From: Alectoria sarmentosa
Lineage: Eukaryota > Ascomycota > Lecanoromycetes > Lecanorales > Parmeliaceae
Length of the DNA stretch: 64,000 nt
Assembly: GCA_009733775.1 (NCBI GenBank)
Contig: WOGZ01000033.1
Location: forward strand, 124,001 to 188,000
Reading direction: 5' to 3'
The stretch's first letter is position 1. Each line of letters begins with the position of its first letter. The translations under genes and the position numbers were made by a program. A model generated the notes under the pieces. The model was not told where the DNA came from and did no database searches. It worked only from the letters and a program-made list of their open reading frames with translations. This document shows, in pieces, positions 1 to 10,905 of this stretch.

Positions 1-1615
1 ACACCAACGCCGCTGAAATCCTCCTCTTCCTACACAAAATCGTCGAGGTATTCACCGAATATTTTAAAGAGCTCGAGGAAGAATCGATACGAGATAACTT
101 TGTTATCATATACGAGCTGCTGGATGAGATGATGGATTTTGGGTATCCCCAGACGACGGAGAGCAAGATATTGCAGGAGTGGGTCTACCTCCTTTGCTGG
201 ATATACAATGGGGCGATAAAACCTGTGATCGGGGCAGTGCAGGATTCGTGGATGGACCAGGACTAATCCACATTTCAATGGGGCAGATACATAACTCAAG
301 AATCCCACAAACTCGAAATCCAAGCCCGGCCCCCCATCGCCGTCACCAATGCCGTCTCGTGGCGCAGCGAAGGAATCCGCTATCGCAAAAACGAAGTATT
401 CCTTGACGTCATCGAGTCCTTGAACCTTCTCGTCTCCTCCACCGGCAACGTCCTGCGCTCCGAGATCCTCGGCGCCGTAAAACTGAAATGTTACCTCTCC
501 GGAATGCCTGAATTACGGCTTGGGTTGAATGACAAGGTCATGTTCGAAACGACGGGAAGAGCGACGAGGGGGAAGGCGGTCGAAATGGAGGATGTCAAAT
601 TCCATCAATGTGTGCGACTGTCGAGGTTCGAGAACGATAGGACGATTAGCTTTATACCGCCGGATGGGGAGTTTGAGCTTATGAGTTATCGGTTGAACAC
701 GCAGGTGAAGCCGTTGATCTGGGTGGAGAGCGACGTCAGGTCGCATTCGGGGTCGAGGATTGAGTTCACACTGAAGGTCGGGTCACTGGTGCTCTGATCA
801 AGACTCGGTCACCGAAATGGCCGAGACTGTGCTGACAGGGAAATTCTAGGCGCGAGCGCAATTCAAACGCCGTTCCACCGCCAACAACGTCGAAATCCTC
901 GTCCCTGTCCCTGAAGACGCCGACTCACCCCGCTTCCGCACAAACATCGGCAGTGTCCACTATGCCCCAGAGAAGAGCGCTATAATATGGAAAATAAAGC
1001 AGTTCGGCGGCGGAAAAGAGTTCCTCATGCGCGCCGAACTGGGCCTACCGTCAGTGAAAGGAGATGATGAACATGGAGGTGGCATGACGGGTGGGTTTGG
1101 GGGCAGCATGGGAGGTGCGGGACAAGGCGGCAAGGGTAAGAGGCCGATCAGTGTGAAATTTGAGATACCTTATTTCACGACGAGTGGGATCCAGGTGCGG
1201 TATCTGAAGATTATAGAGCCGAAGGTGAGTGCCGTCGCCATTCGTGCGCTTTTGACGTTTTACCCTTGCGCATTTCTTTACCCCCCTCTCTTTCCCCCCC
1301 CCCTGAGGCAATCGTCTGCGCTCCTTCTGCACACTGCAGGTGAGTCGCAATGGATCTCCTGCAGTGGCCCGTGATCTTCAATTCTTTTTGATCCTTTCAG
1401 GCCCTTGGGTCGCAAGATCTATGGGTTGCCAACCACGAGGGCCGGAACGGTGCGGTGGCCCGCGGATCCGTCCGAAGATGTCTTGACTCTGTCGTTTTAT
1501 GCACTGCGCTAACGCATCTCGCACGCTACTTTAGTTGCAATACCCTTCGCTTCCGTGGGTAAGATACATCACGCAGTCCGGGGACATAGCGGTAAGATTG
1601 CCGGATGTCCAATGA
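1..1615 (+). CDS. APM1: AP-1 complex subunit mu, 5' end outside window
   Basis: Medium (mu) subunit of the AP-1 clathrin adaptor, which sorts cargo between the trans-Golgi network and endosomes. Exons read as 1-178, 287-776, 850-1224 and 1535-1615, and all junctions keep frame. The N-terminal longin domain is entered at the VEVFTEYFKELEEESIRDN block. The mu-homology domain begins with ITQESHKLE, and the protein ends PWVRYITQSGDIAVRLPDVQ, the usual AP-1 mu C-terminus. A Gly-rich insert (about 1070-1135) lies within the mu-homology domain. By analogy with full-length proteins, roughly the first 80 residues lie before base 1. The last intron is unusually long (310 nt) and contains an internal AG/GTGAGT junction. 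Family assignment is very secure. Confidence 0.95.
1225..1534 (+). other. Compound intron with apparent recursive splice site in AP-1 mu
   Basis: This 310-nt intron starts GTGAGT at 1225 and ends TTTAG at 1534. At 1339/1340 an acceptor-like CACTGCAG is followed directly by a second donor, GTGAGT. Removing 1225-1339 would rebuild a donor at the same exon edge, and 1340-1534 could then be removed. Coding sequence on both sides joins without gap (IEPK/LQYPSLPW), so no exon residues are expected between. Splicing as one piece is also possible. Confidence 0.5.
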
Positions 1616-4600
1616 AGCGGGATGCGTGGCGCGCCGGAGTGGCCGAATGCAATATGTGGCAAAGCAGCAATGTCAGCGTAAATATGATAGCTCAAAACCA
1701 TTCAATAGATTTATGCACAACATGATGATAGCGCCCTTTTCTCTTGATAAAGGAACCTCTCCACTAATGAACAGCCACGGGTATCACTGAGGGCGCCAGA
1801 GAAAGCCCCCAGAGGTCATCAAACCTCAGACACAAAATCGTCATGCGGGATTCAACGAAGCGCAAATTCAGTGTGGGGGTACTAGAACCAAAGATCAAAG
1901 CCACCAAAAAGCTTTCAAACAAAGACCACCGCGATATCTTGCTGCACGTATATCCTTACCAAGGAGAAGGTCGACGGATGTACACAAGGAAATTCGTGGA
2001 AAGCTTGACCGACAAGACCTTCAGTCTATCCATTTTGTCATAGGTCAAAAGCTAATTGTAGAATGGCCCGAAATCGCCGTTCTGAAGGCGATTCAACAGG
2101 GCCGAGTTGGATCCTTGAGGGTTCGTAGGATCGAAGAAGATAGTGACGACCATGCCCCTCTCGGCGCTATCTGGATTCAATGAGCTTGATGCTTAAAGGA
2201 AATTGAACAGCCAAACCTACGACCCGTGGGGTACTGATATTGATGTGGCTGCCATGCCCTGGGCCGAAGACAAGTGGTGAGCAATCCCCCAAGTGCAGCT
2301 GGCGGTGCCGAGAAGGCTGCAAGAGCGATGAGTAGAGGTATACTTCCAATCAGACCAGCCTGTATCCTACGGCTTCCAGTCTGATAATCATAGACCCTAG
2401 GTAGAAGCTGGGGCATCCAGTGAGGCAAGCCTGGGGCCGCGATGTGCTGGCGATCACCGTTGGCTGAGACCGCAGAGTATGTATGCTGTGTACTACCTAT
2501 TCGGACGTGATGGAAGACGAGAGGCCTCCAGCCTCCATTGTTCTCATGTGCATGCGTCAATTGTGCATCGAAGGGAACGACAAGCAAATGAGGCGTGTCC
2601 GGGTTTTGTGTGAAAACAGTAGCGGCACTGAAAGTTTGGTGAAGGGAATGACGGACGGGATCAGTGGCTGAAACAGGAGTCACAATGCCGCCCATCCAAC
2701 GGAAAAGGCTGCCAGTTCCCCGGTTATACCCAGTCCTGACATTGGGTGGGGCCCAGTAGTTATGTGCTCCATGTCGAATTGGCTGCGCTTGATAATTGGG
2801 CGCGAGAGGGTCGATCCGAACATAGAAGCTCAGGTGTTGGTAGCTTAAGTGACCTCCTGAGGGTGTTGAAGGCACCTTCAAAAGGTCAGCGTCTCAAGCG
2901 TGGCTATATCTTGAATGTCTCCGCTGTGAACAGGTCTCGTGGATGCTAACCTTGGACGAAGTGGCTCTGGACATAGTGGAGAAGCTACCAGTATTCGGAA
3001 GAAATGGCTGCCGCTAATCAAAGGAGGTGCGTGAGAAAATATCCGCCGGATTCAACGCTATGGTCTCGTTCACCCTCGAGCCCCTCGAGCCCCCGAACTT
3101 ATAGCCGAGACCATGAGCAGAGCCGCATGAGCCCAGGCCAAAAGTCCATCTTGAGATTAATGAGTGGGGGTCAATTGTTGACAAAGTCAACTTGAGTGAT
3201 CCGAGGTTTGTCATTCTTGACTGATCCGAGGTATTCTCCTACCGCGGTGTTGCGATTCGCTCATCACTGTCAAGCTTGAGAGCTTTGGTAGAAGATATGC
3301 ATGTCATGCCTGCTTCTTCGAGATCTGCGTGTCGTGCAAGATGTCAGACGTGCAGTTGCAGGCGTTTCACGTCCACACCAATGACGATTGGCTGCATGGG
3401 AAGGCCTGGAAGGCTGCTGAGGTCGATGATAGGCTTCACATTGCCACCGATGCGTTGTCTGCCGTGGGGAGATAACCCCGCTCTCCAGGATGGGTGCAAA
3501 ATTATGGATGATTGCTGGACATGGTCGGCTTCGAAGCCATCCTAGCCCCTACGGACTAGCATGTGCCATGGCCTGGCTATTGCCACTGGTCGAATTGTCA
3601 TCTGACTTAAGACACTGCATGACCAGTGGGCAGATAAGCCAGTCGTAGATAGTCCCAAACTATGAGCATACCTTTGACGAGAAGGACGGGGAATGGCAAC
3701 ATAGGAGGCTGGCCAAGTTGAGGCTTGACGTCTCATGGTGCTTGTTGCTGGGTACTAGTTCGCTTCGTCAGCGATCTCTGCCCAACGGCGGTTAGACAGT
3801 AATCACTGGCTGCGGAGACAGGCCTAAGATCGTGATAGAGAATCAAGTCAAATTGCGATACCTTGGAAATGAAGCCGATAAGGTATCAGTGATCTAGTGC
3901 AAAAAGCACTTTCAGGGAGGCAGGTCGAGGTGGGGATACCCGTTCATTAAATATTTCGGTGCTCAGCCCGCGTCCCTCCACCATCCAACTGCGTCTAGCA
4001 AGCGGAATGCCATGGGACTAGGATTGTCTGCTAGAAGTTTGCCTGATTCTGCAGAGCCTCTTCTTCAGAGTCGCAAATTTCAGGCAAAGAGATGATGAAA
4101 CCTATCAGAGACTTGGGAGCTCATCATTTTTAAGCCTGGTCGTGTCAGATGCATAGCCTCGACTCCACTTCTTTGACCGGTGAACGGAAAGGGGTAATGG
4201 AAGGATCGTGCTTGCACCAAATGCCGCATTGCTAATGAAAATGCTTTAGAGCGCACCAGTCATGATTACTGCTCTTTCCGCCGATCCGAGATGCACATGA
4301 TCAGTTGCTTCGAGGCTTCCTAACTGCGGCCAACGTGCGTTGTCAATGTTAGATGGTGGGCAATCCATAGCAGGGGTGGTTATCTGCCCTTTGGGGTACA
4401 AGTTACCTCGCTTTCCGCGCATCTCGAAGATTTGCTGACCCGTGATTGTAGCATAGGATTCTGGCCCCTGCGATCATACGAAGAGCCAATCCATACTTGT
4501 ACCCATCCGTGGGTGGGCAAGAAACATGAACACCTTGAACAAGAGAATGAAAGGTATTACCATGACCATACAGGTCACAGACGGAGGCTCAGATCAAAGA

Positions 4601-5721
4601 GACGGAGTAAAAGTATCAACACAGTCTTGCAGGAGAAGAGATAGGATAGGAGAAGCTGGACCGACTGGAACCCTCAGCCCGGGGTTGAAAATCCATCATG
4701 TTTGCTTGAAGACCATGTTTAGTGTCAGGTATGACGAAGCAGATCCACGGATCCACCAGCTTTAGAGGCAGAAAATAACTTTAAAATTGCTGGACAGGTT
4801 CTAATACGAGTGTAGTGTGGGGAAGAGAGGGTCGACGTGATGGTCAACCCACTCGGAAGCCTGCCCCAGCGGATGGTCAATATCATAGCCAATGGAAATC
4901 ATTCACTGGACTGGACAATCCAGATTGGCAAGGCTGGAGGTGATGGCGACACATTCTATTCGACTTCACTGTCGTCCGTGGTCCACGACCGGTATCCACC
5001 AACAGCTAGGGACGTTCTCCTCATGCACAATGGAGGGGCTGCCAAAAGCGGAGAGGGACATTCTGACAGTATCCTCAAGGTCCAGCACTCGGCTGGATTA
5101 GATGAAAGCGATATGCATTTGGAAGCCAAAGTGCTGCAGGTGTAGCGAACACTGGCCCAGGAAAGTTTGGCTCATATCGTGTCTTTGACAGACTTGGAGT
5201 CCCTTCCTTCCCTATCAGAGGTCCTATCATGACTACGTCTCCCCGACCAGATGTCTCCGCAGTGTGTCCTGCCTTCACGTCCTTGACAGAGTTCGGGAAT
5301 CTGCAGATGAGCCAACAACAGCTCGGAGAAGGCCTTTGGAGCGCGACAGCCGAGGACGAGGCTGCGAAAAAATTCGCTGGAGGAAGATGGGCTCTGAATG
5401 AAGTGATGAGATTTGTTATGAGCTGTTCACATTTCACAGAAAGGTTTATATGCTCTGGAAAGAGGGAAATGGACGTTGTTAGTCTCGGATTTTGACTTTG
5501 ATGGCCGAAGCCTTCAAGGGGCAAGAAGTGAATGGGCGTATTTTAAATGCTACTGCTAGTCCTGAAACATACGACGCTACAAAATCTTGGGATCTTCTAT
5601 CTACTTAAAGCCTAGACAGCATTCTGTATGAAATTTGAACTGCCTTTAACGCACAAGAACATGATCTGATTCTGACCCGACTTCGTAATCCAGCCGTACT
5701 TTTGAGTGGCTAAAATCCTAC
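1616..5721. other. Gene-poor stretch after AP-1 mu
   Basis: About 4.1 kb with no recognised gene apart from the uncertain minus-strand frame at 2177-2881. A short open stretch near 1995-2180 on the plus strand reads without stops but matches nothing I know. No tRNA and no clear repeat was seen. The 3' UTR of AP-1 mu and the promoter of NOB1 must lie at its ends. Confidence 0.4.
2177..2881 (-). CDS. Possible orphan protein, 234 aa
   Basis: A single open frame of 234 codons, long for chance in this gene-poor stretch, but no family is recognised. The N-terminal two thirds is rich in His, Pro, Asn and Thr. Near residues 170-205 there is an Ala/Leu/Ile-rich segment that could span a membrane. No signal peptide is evident at the start and no intron signals help define a longer gene. 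It may be a decayed or spurious frame. Confidence 0.25.
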   Translation of the reverse strand: MKVPSTPSGGHLSYQHLSFYVRIDPLAPNYQAQPIRHGAHNYWAPPNVRTGYNRGTGSLFRWMGGIVTPVSATDPVRHSLHQTFSAATVFTQNPDTPHLLVVPFDAQLTHAHENNGGWRPLVFHHVRIGSTQHTYSAVSANGDRQHIAAPGLPHWMPQLLPRVYDYQTGSRRIQAGLIGSIPLLIALAAFSAPPAALGGLLTTCLRPRAWQPHQYQYPTGRRFGCSISFKHQAH

Positions 5722-7191
5722 ATGACTAGCGATTCGTCAAACGCCACTAATTTGCCTTCTTACTTATCAGCATCAGCATTCAAAAAATCGAGTTGGTCTA
5801 TATTCGATCTTCCCCACTCATCTATTCGGTCTGGCGTTCAAGCAATGTTATCGGAGATGACAATACGCAAGCCTGTGCTCACGATAGTTCTGGACGCAGG
5901 ACCGCTATTGAAAAACGAGCCAACAGTCTCGACTTTAATCAGCCAGTGCGAGAATCTTCTTACAATCCCTTCTGTTATAGCCGAAATAAGGGATGAAACT
6001 GCCCGCTCCCGGATAGAGACCACTCTTCTGCCTTTTGTGACGATCAGAAGTCCGAGCGAAAGAAGTCTCCGATTTGTTACCGATTTCTCGAGAAAGACAG
6101 GGGACTTGGCTGTTTTGTCCAAGACGGATTTGCTTTGCTTGGCTCTCACATACGAAGTGGAGTGTGAGCGGAATAGGGGTGATTGGAGGATCAGAAATGC
6201 TCCTGGCCAGAAAGGGACAAATGGCCCGCCACCACGCAAAGAACAGGCTGCATCTGAAGATGCGTCAGAAGCGTCAAATCAGTCATCGACCATAGAGACT
6301 CAGCCAACCGCAGACACTAAAGGCTCCCAGGAGCCAGACACTGTTGTACCACTGGAGGCTGCAACCATTGACCAAGGCTGCATACCAGTCGGTGCTCAGG
6401 ACTCTATTAAGGCAGAGGAAGCCAAGGATCTGTCCGAGGGTCTAAGCAATCTCAAATCCACAGACGAAGGTTTGCAACAAGATATTATTGCAGCGTCAGT
6501 CCCGAGGTTGCCGAGAATAGAGCAGATCGAGTCAGACTTAGACTCCTCGGACTCAGAAGGCTGGATCACCCCAAAAAACGTAAAAAAGCACCAAGCAAAA
6601 GACACCAATGATTCCACAGTGCCAATTCCAAACGATCAGCCAATCCAGGTGGCGTTACTAAGTGGGGATTTCGCTATGCAAAATGTATGCCTCCAAATAG
6701 GTTTGAATTTGCTTTCTCCGTCTCTGCAGCGAGTTCGAAATATCAGGACCTACATCTTACGTTGTCATGCGTGCTTTGCGAAAGAAATGGACATGTCGAA
6801 ACAGTTTTGTTTGAGATGCGGGAAGCCCACACTCACAAGAGTGTCCTGCTCGACGAATGCGAAGGGCGAGTTTAAGATCCATCTGAAAAAGAATATGCAG
6901 TGGAATCACAGGGGAGATCGTTACAGCATTCCCAAGCCAGTACCTGGAGCTGCTAATGGCAAAGTAGGCAGGGGAACAGGAGGAGGCAAGGGTGGATGGG
7001 GTCAGGAGCTTATTCTTGCCGAGGATCAGAAGGAATATCTACGTGCTGTGAACGGTCGAAGTAAGAAAAAGGAGACAGATCTGATGGATCAGGATTATCT
7101 GCCGAGCATTCTGACCGGGGAGAGGAGCAAAGCCGGTGGGAAGCCAAAGATCGGGGCAGGCAGGAATGTAAATTCGAAGAAGAGGATTTGA
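5722..7191 (+). CDS. NOB1: 20S-pre-rRNA D-site endonuclease Nob1
   Basis: PIN-domain endonuclease that makes the final cytoplasmic cut at site D of 20S pre-rRNA to give mature 18S rRNA in the 40S subunit. The PIN domain starts at TIVLDAGPLLKN, with the first acidic catalytic residue D58, and includes the conserved RKTGDLAVLSKTD and LALTYEVECE blocks. An acidic, Ser-rich, low-complexity linker spans about residues 175-310. The zinc ribbon uses C348, C351, C363 and C366, followed by the KKNMQWNHRGDRYSIPKP region typical of Nob1. No intron is needed. The first 45 residues are not conserved in the family as I know it. The ATG at 5857, directly before the PIN domain and with a better start context, may be the true start (444 aa). 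Confidence 0.95.
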   Translation: MTSDSSNATNLPSYLSASAFKKSSWSIFDLPHSSIRSGVQAMLSEMTIRKPVLTIVLDAGPLLKNEPTVSTLISQCENLLTIPSVIAEIRDETARSRIETTLLPFVTIRSPSERSLRFVTDFSRKTGDLAVLSKTDLLCLALTYEVECERNRGDWRIRNAPGQKGTNGPPPRKEQAASEDASEASNQSSTIETQPTADTKGSQEPDTVVPLEAATIDQGCIPVGAQDSIKAEEAKDLSEGLSNLKSTDEGLQQDIIAASVPRLPRIEQIESDLDSSDSEGWITPKNVKKHQAKDTNDSTVPIPNDQPIQVALLSGDFAMQNVCLQIGLNLLSPSLQRVRNIRTYILRCHACFAKEMDMSKQFCLRCGKPTLTRVSCSTNAKGEFKIHLKKNMQWNHRGDRYSIPKPVPGAANGKVGRGTGGGKGGWGQELILAEDQKEYLRAVNGRSKKKETDLMDQDYLPSILTGERSKAGGKPKIGAGRNVNSKKRI

Positions 7192-7447
7192 TGGCACAGA
7201 TCCATTATGAGCCATGTGGATCTTTATGCCATCTGAATAAACGGTCCACTCAGGAGATTGAAAATGTTATTTATGTTTCGGTGAGGCCGTGATTAATGGC
7301 GCCTGTCACGTCGAGTAGTCTCAAATATACTCTCCCTATCACCGTGACGCAGACGTGTTTGACTGGTATCACATCCTCAGCAATGCAATAGTATGACACC
7401 CGCAAATCTCTCCATAACGCCCTACACCTTCCAACCCTCATCAACCC

Positions 7448-7840
7448 TCATGAACCCCCATAGTCCCTACTGTCCCAAGACCTTCTCGTTCTCTGCTCCC
7501 AGTCAGCACCTCTCTCTGTGGTACGAAGAGTCTTCCACTCACTAATCTGTGTCAAGAGCAGCCCGTAGCGTTTCTTGAGTGTGACTCGATGTCCTGTAAT
7601 GACCACCCTATCAGCAAGTCCTCCTCCCCGAGTGGACGTGACCAGAATGGACTCACTCGAGTATTTGTCATCGGGACTGAACCGGGCTGGATGTGCTGAC
7701 TTGGTCACCTCGCCGGCTTGGACCTGAAGAAGTGACAGAATTTTAGCGACTGCGAATTTCATGTACGAAAAGAAGGCGCAAACCTTGTTGAGAGTGTATA
7801 ATCGCTTCCCATCAGCATCCAAGGTGTACATGAGATGCAT
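7448..7840 (-). CDS. NOP10: H/ACA snoRNP subunit Nop10
   Basis: Small core protein of H/ACA ribonucleoproteins, which guide rRNA pseudouridylation in the nucleolus and also bind telomerase RNA in some organisms. The gene is split. Exon 1 (7784-7840) reads MHLMYTLDADGKRLYTLNK. Exon 2 (7657-7723) reads VQAGEVTKSAHPARFSPDD and on to KYS. Exon 3 starts at 7593 and reads HRVTLKKRYGLLLTQ. Introns at 7724-7783 and 7594-7656 have GT..AG ends, and the joins give the standard KYSRHRVTLKK. The 3' end is unsure. The frame runs on to a stop at 7448, giving a long tail. Alternatively a third intron (7467-7542) would give a short tail ending near 7440 and a protein of about 67 aa, closer to the usual 60-65. 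Confidence 0.93.
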   Translation of the reverse strand: MHLMYTLDADGKRLYTLNKVCAFFSYMKFAVAKILSLLQVQAGEVTKSAHPARFSPDDKYSSESILVTSTRGGGLADRVVITGHRVTLKKRYGLLLTQISEWKTLRTTERGADWEQRTRRSWDSRDYGGS

Positions 7841-8330
7841 CTTGGGCAAGATATTGTGAAATTGCTTCTCTTGTCGAGGTTGGTAGGTGGTCTAGGTTCG
7901 AAATTGAAGTCTCGCTTGCCGGCGCTCCGTTGGGGGCCACAAATTTATCCGAATTTTCGGCGTTGATGCAACATGTCACTGCTACTCAACGAAACCAAGC
8001 TCGTAATCGCACGGACACCTACGCCTCAATATGCATGCACCAAGAGGGAGGTATAAAGAGGAGCAAGTGTAAGTACAAGCAATCCATTTCATCTATACTA
8101 CAAGCACACCTACTACGAGGATGACACCATATAGCGGCCTAGAAAATGACTCTGACTTTATGTCTGCTTCTCTGCTGGCTCACTTTCTCTTCTGAGAAGA
8201 CTACAACGGTATCTGAGCAGCCAGAATATATCACGAGCAATCTTAGCACATGTCGTAGCTGTTGCTGACCACCAAGAAGCGTGCAGCTCCGTAAACGGCC
8301 GATCCCAGGCCCTGAGAACATCACCATTTC
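7841..8330. promoter_or_regulatory. Shared divergent promoter region, NOP10 / SEN2
   Basis: The 490 bp between the NOP10 start (minus) and the SEN2 start (plus) should hold both promoters. A TATA-like GGTATAAAGAGG lies near 8050-8061, about 275 bp before the SEN2 ATG. No further motif could be assigned by eye. Confidence 0.45.
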
Positions 8331-9725
8331 ATGACCTCCATGGAAGCCACCGAGCCATTGCTACAATCTTTTAAACAACCAAATCGACCTCCCCCAAGAC
8401 CAAATTATGGCAAAATTCACGCCAAACTACTCCCAGTGACCGCCTACCCTTTACCACCCCTCATCCCCCACAATCCCCTCTCGATATTCCTCATCGCCGT
8501 CACCTATCTCTACCGATTCCTTGCTCCTTCGTCCTCCCACCCTAAGACCCTCCACCAAGCCTTCTTCTCTCCCGAGACCCGTTCCGTGCATGTCACAGAC
8601 GAGACAGCTACTCGCGCACTTTGGGAAAGTGGTTTCTTCGGCAAAGGCAGCTTGAGCCGAAGCGAACCTAGCTGGCTGGATCGAGAGAAGAAGAGGAAGG
8701 GGCTAATTGCCAACGAGACGAGTGAAGAATACACAGCGCAAAGGAGAGCGGAGAGGAAGAGATTCAAACAAGAAAGAGCGAGGAAGGAGCGTGAGGCTAT
8801 TGAGGAGAAGCTGAAAGAAGAGAGGTGGGTCCATGAAAATGGCCATGTGGCTGAACCAACAGCAAGGTCGAGATACGAAGGGCTAAAATGCGGACCTGTG
8901 GACAGCCTGGCGGAGTCGATGGAGTCTTTGTTCGATCAGCAACCTCTGAGCCCACCCGTGCCCCCTCCCATTATGCTGTCCCTATCAGACGCTGCAAATG
9001 ATACAGTTTCTGGGATAGAGCACTACATTCCGCAGTCTCCTACCGAACCTGCCGCCAGCGATCTTTTAAAGCCTACGGAGCAAGACCTCGAAGCTGAAGC
9101 TGCGGCAATCAAGAACCAGGAACACCTCCAGTTGAACCCCTCGGAAGCCTTCTTCCTTGTCTACGCTCTTGGAGTCCTCCAAATCCGCGCTCTAGGCACC
9201 TCCACTCTCCTTCCCTCCCAAACACTTTTCACCCTCTTCCGCCAACACAGCTACTTCCCACCCTGTGAACCTCCAGACCTCCAACCTGACGATCCCTTCC
9301 TCCTGCAATACGTGGCCTACCACCATTTTCGTTCCCTGGGCTGGGTCGTTCGCCCCGGGATCAAGTTTGCCGTTGACTGGCTCCTTTACCTGCGGGGGCC
9401 TGTATTTTCGCATGCTGAGTTCGCGATTATTGTTTTGCCAGCCTACACTTCCCCTTATTGGAGATCAACAGAAGATTTGCAGAAGTTGACAAAGAAAAAG
9501 GAGAGTAGAAGCTGGTGGTGGCTACATTGCGTCAATCGCGTGCAAAGCCAAGTGCGCAAGAGTTTAGCAATTTGCTATGTTGAGGTGCCTCCACCAATGG
9601 CTGTTCCAGCCCCGGCTGAAGGAAAGTTGAACGTCGAGGAAACCGACATCGGCCAAGTCCTCAAGAAATACAAAGTGAGAGAATTAACGCTGAAACGATG
9701 GACCCCGAATAGAGAACGAGACTGA
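8331..9725 (+). CDS. SEN2: tRNA-splicing endonuclease catalytic subunit Sen2
   Basis: Catalytic subunit of the tRNA-splicing endonuclease that cuts the 5' splice site of intron-containing pre-tRNAs. This is one uninterrupted frame of 464 aa. The N-terminal part carries PNYGKIHAKLLPVTAYPLPPLIPHNP and LWESGFFGKGSLSRSEPSW, both Sen2 hallmarks, followed by a basic/acidic helix of about residues 125-170. The C-terminal nuclease fold has YHHFRSLGWVVRPGIKFAVD and the catalytic triad Y353, H361 (in SHAEF) and K410 (in RKSLAICYVEV). The Tyr-to-His spacing of 8 equals that of yeast Sen2. An insertion sits between His and Lys. M4 (8340) is an alternative start. Confidence 0.94.
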   Translation: MTSMEATEPLLQSFKQPNRPPPRPNYGKIHAKLLPVTAYPLPPLIPHNPLSIFLIAVTYLYRFLAPSSSHPKTLHQAFFSPETRSVHVTDETATRALWESGFFGKGSLSRSEPSWLDREKKRKGLIANETSEEYTAQRRAERKRFKQERARKEREAIEEKLKEERWVHENGHVAEPTARSRYEGLKCGPVDSLAESMESLFDQQPLSPPVPPPIMLSLSDAANDTVSGIEHYIPQSPTEPAASDLLKPTEQDLEAEAAAIKNQEHLQLNPSEAFFLVYALGVLQIRALGTSTLLPSQTLFTLFRQHSYFPPCEPPDLQPDDPFLLQYVAYHHFRSLGWVVRPGIKFAVDWLLYLRGPVFSHAEFAIIVLPAYTSPYWRSTEDLQKLTKKKESRSWWWLHCVNRVQSQVRKSLAICYVEVPPPMAVPAPAEGKLNVEETDIGQVLKKYKVRELTLKRWTPNRERD

Positions 9726-10905
9726 GCCGTCTCGTTAGATTGTCGATGCTAGCCTGATCAGCTTGATCTGCTGCATAGCGTGTTCGGAAACCTGATGGTT
9801 GTACAAGACATGTGCGAATGATAGCCATAAATAAAATTGCATAAATGAATGCAAAGATGGACTGAAAATCCCACCCAATCAAAGGTCCTTGATCCCCCTG
9901 CCCTTGACAAACAGAAACAACCCCCATCAAAGCAGCAGCAGCATCACATCGCATCAACTATCATGCATCCTCTCCAGCACCTCCCCGATCAGCCTCGACC
10001 AAAGAAACCCCCCCCTCCCCCCGGCACACAGATCCCCATAGACCGCCCATCCATCCATCCATCCATCCATCCATTCATCCATTCTCTCCAACCTCCCACC
10101 CAGGACTCTTCGTGACACATAAAACGCAACCCCACAAAATCCCCATTGTGTTCACTGATCGGCATCGAATTCCAACGCGAACCTCTCGAAGCCGTTCAGC
10201 GCCGACAGTGCCCGATCCATGACCGTGCATCTCGCAGTATTCCCCCCACTGCCACTTCTCCGTTGCGGCCTTGAAAGGGCGGAGGTTAGAGTGCGTGCGT
10301 GGTTAGAAGAGAGAGTCCATTGGTTACGTTGGTGGTGGTAGTGGTGGTGGTGGAGAGGAGGATGAGGTGGGGTGGGGTGGGATGCGGACGCGATTGGATT
10401 ATGAATACCTAATAATGATCCTTTGGAAGAGACGCTTTGGTGGTACTCTTGGTGGCCCCCATTTTTAGCAGCAGTGGTGAGGGCTTGCTGCCGTCTACAG
10501 GCCAGTGCTGGAGGGGGGGGAATGCGCAAGCGTGCTGCAGGAACAACGCAGGTGCTTTACATATTCCCCTGCGCTCAAACTGACAAGCTTCGGGCTTTGA
10601 GGGATTGGGAAAAGGCAGTACAGTACCTATTGAGTTTAGTACGTCGGTTTTGAGCGTGGTCGGTACTTGTTGAATGATTAGATTATGTAGGAAGAAAAAG
10701 GTGGGGGCGAATTGGGGGCGACGGGAGTCTATGCAGTGTTCAGCAGGCCAATGATCCATGTACATCTTGAAAATCAGGATCTGAGAGAGGAGCATGAGTG
10801 GGCTGTCATGCAAGGCTGCCGGTTTCATGTACATGCACGGATGGATGTGGGGTCGAAAACCCCACGATTGGATACTTGCAGAAACATTGCGTTCGTCTAT
10901 CGTTC
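9726..10905. other. Convergent 3' region between SEN2 and ceramide glucosyltransferase
   Basis: No gene recognised. The stretch is C/T-rich, with a (CCAT)n microsatellite at about 10046-10082 and a GGT/GGTGG-rich patch at 10328-10381. Presumably it holds the 3' UTRs of the two convergent genes. Confidence 0.5.
10046..10082. repeat. (CATC)n microsatellite
   Basis: About eight near-perfect copies of the tetranucleotide CATC/CCAT, interrupted once by CATT. Confidence 0.9.

Noticed and set aside
5075..5524. 149-codon minus-strand frame upstream of NOB1
   Set aside because: No family resemblance, and an overlapping plus-strand frame of similar length makes chance likely.
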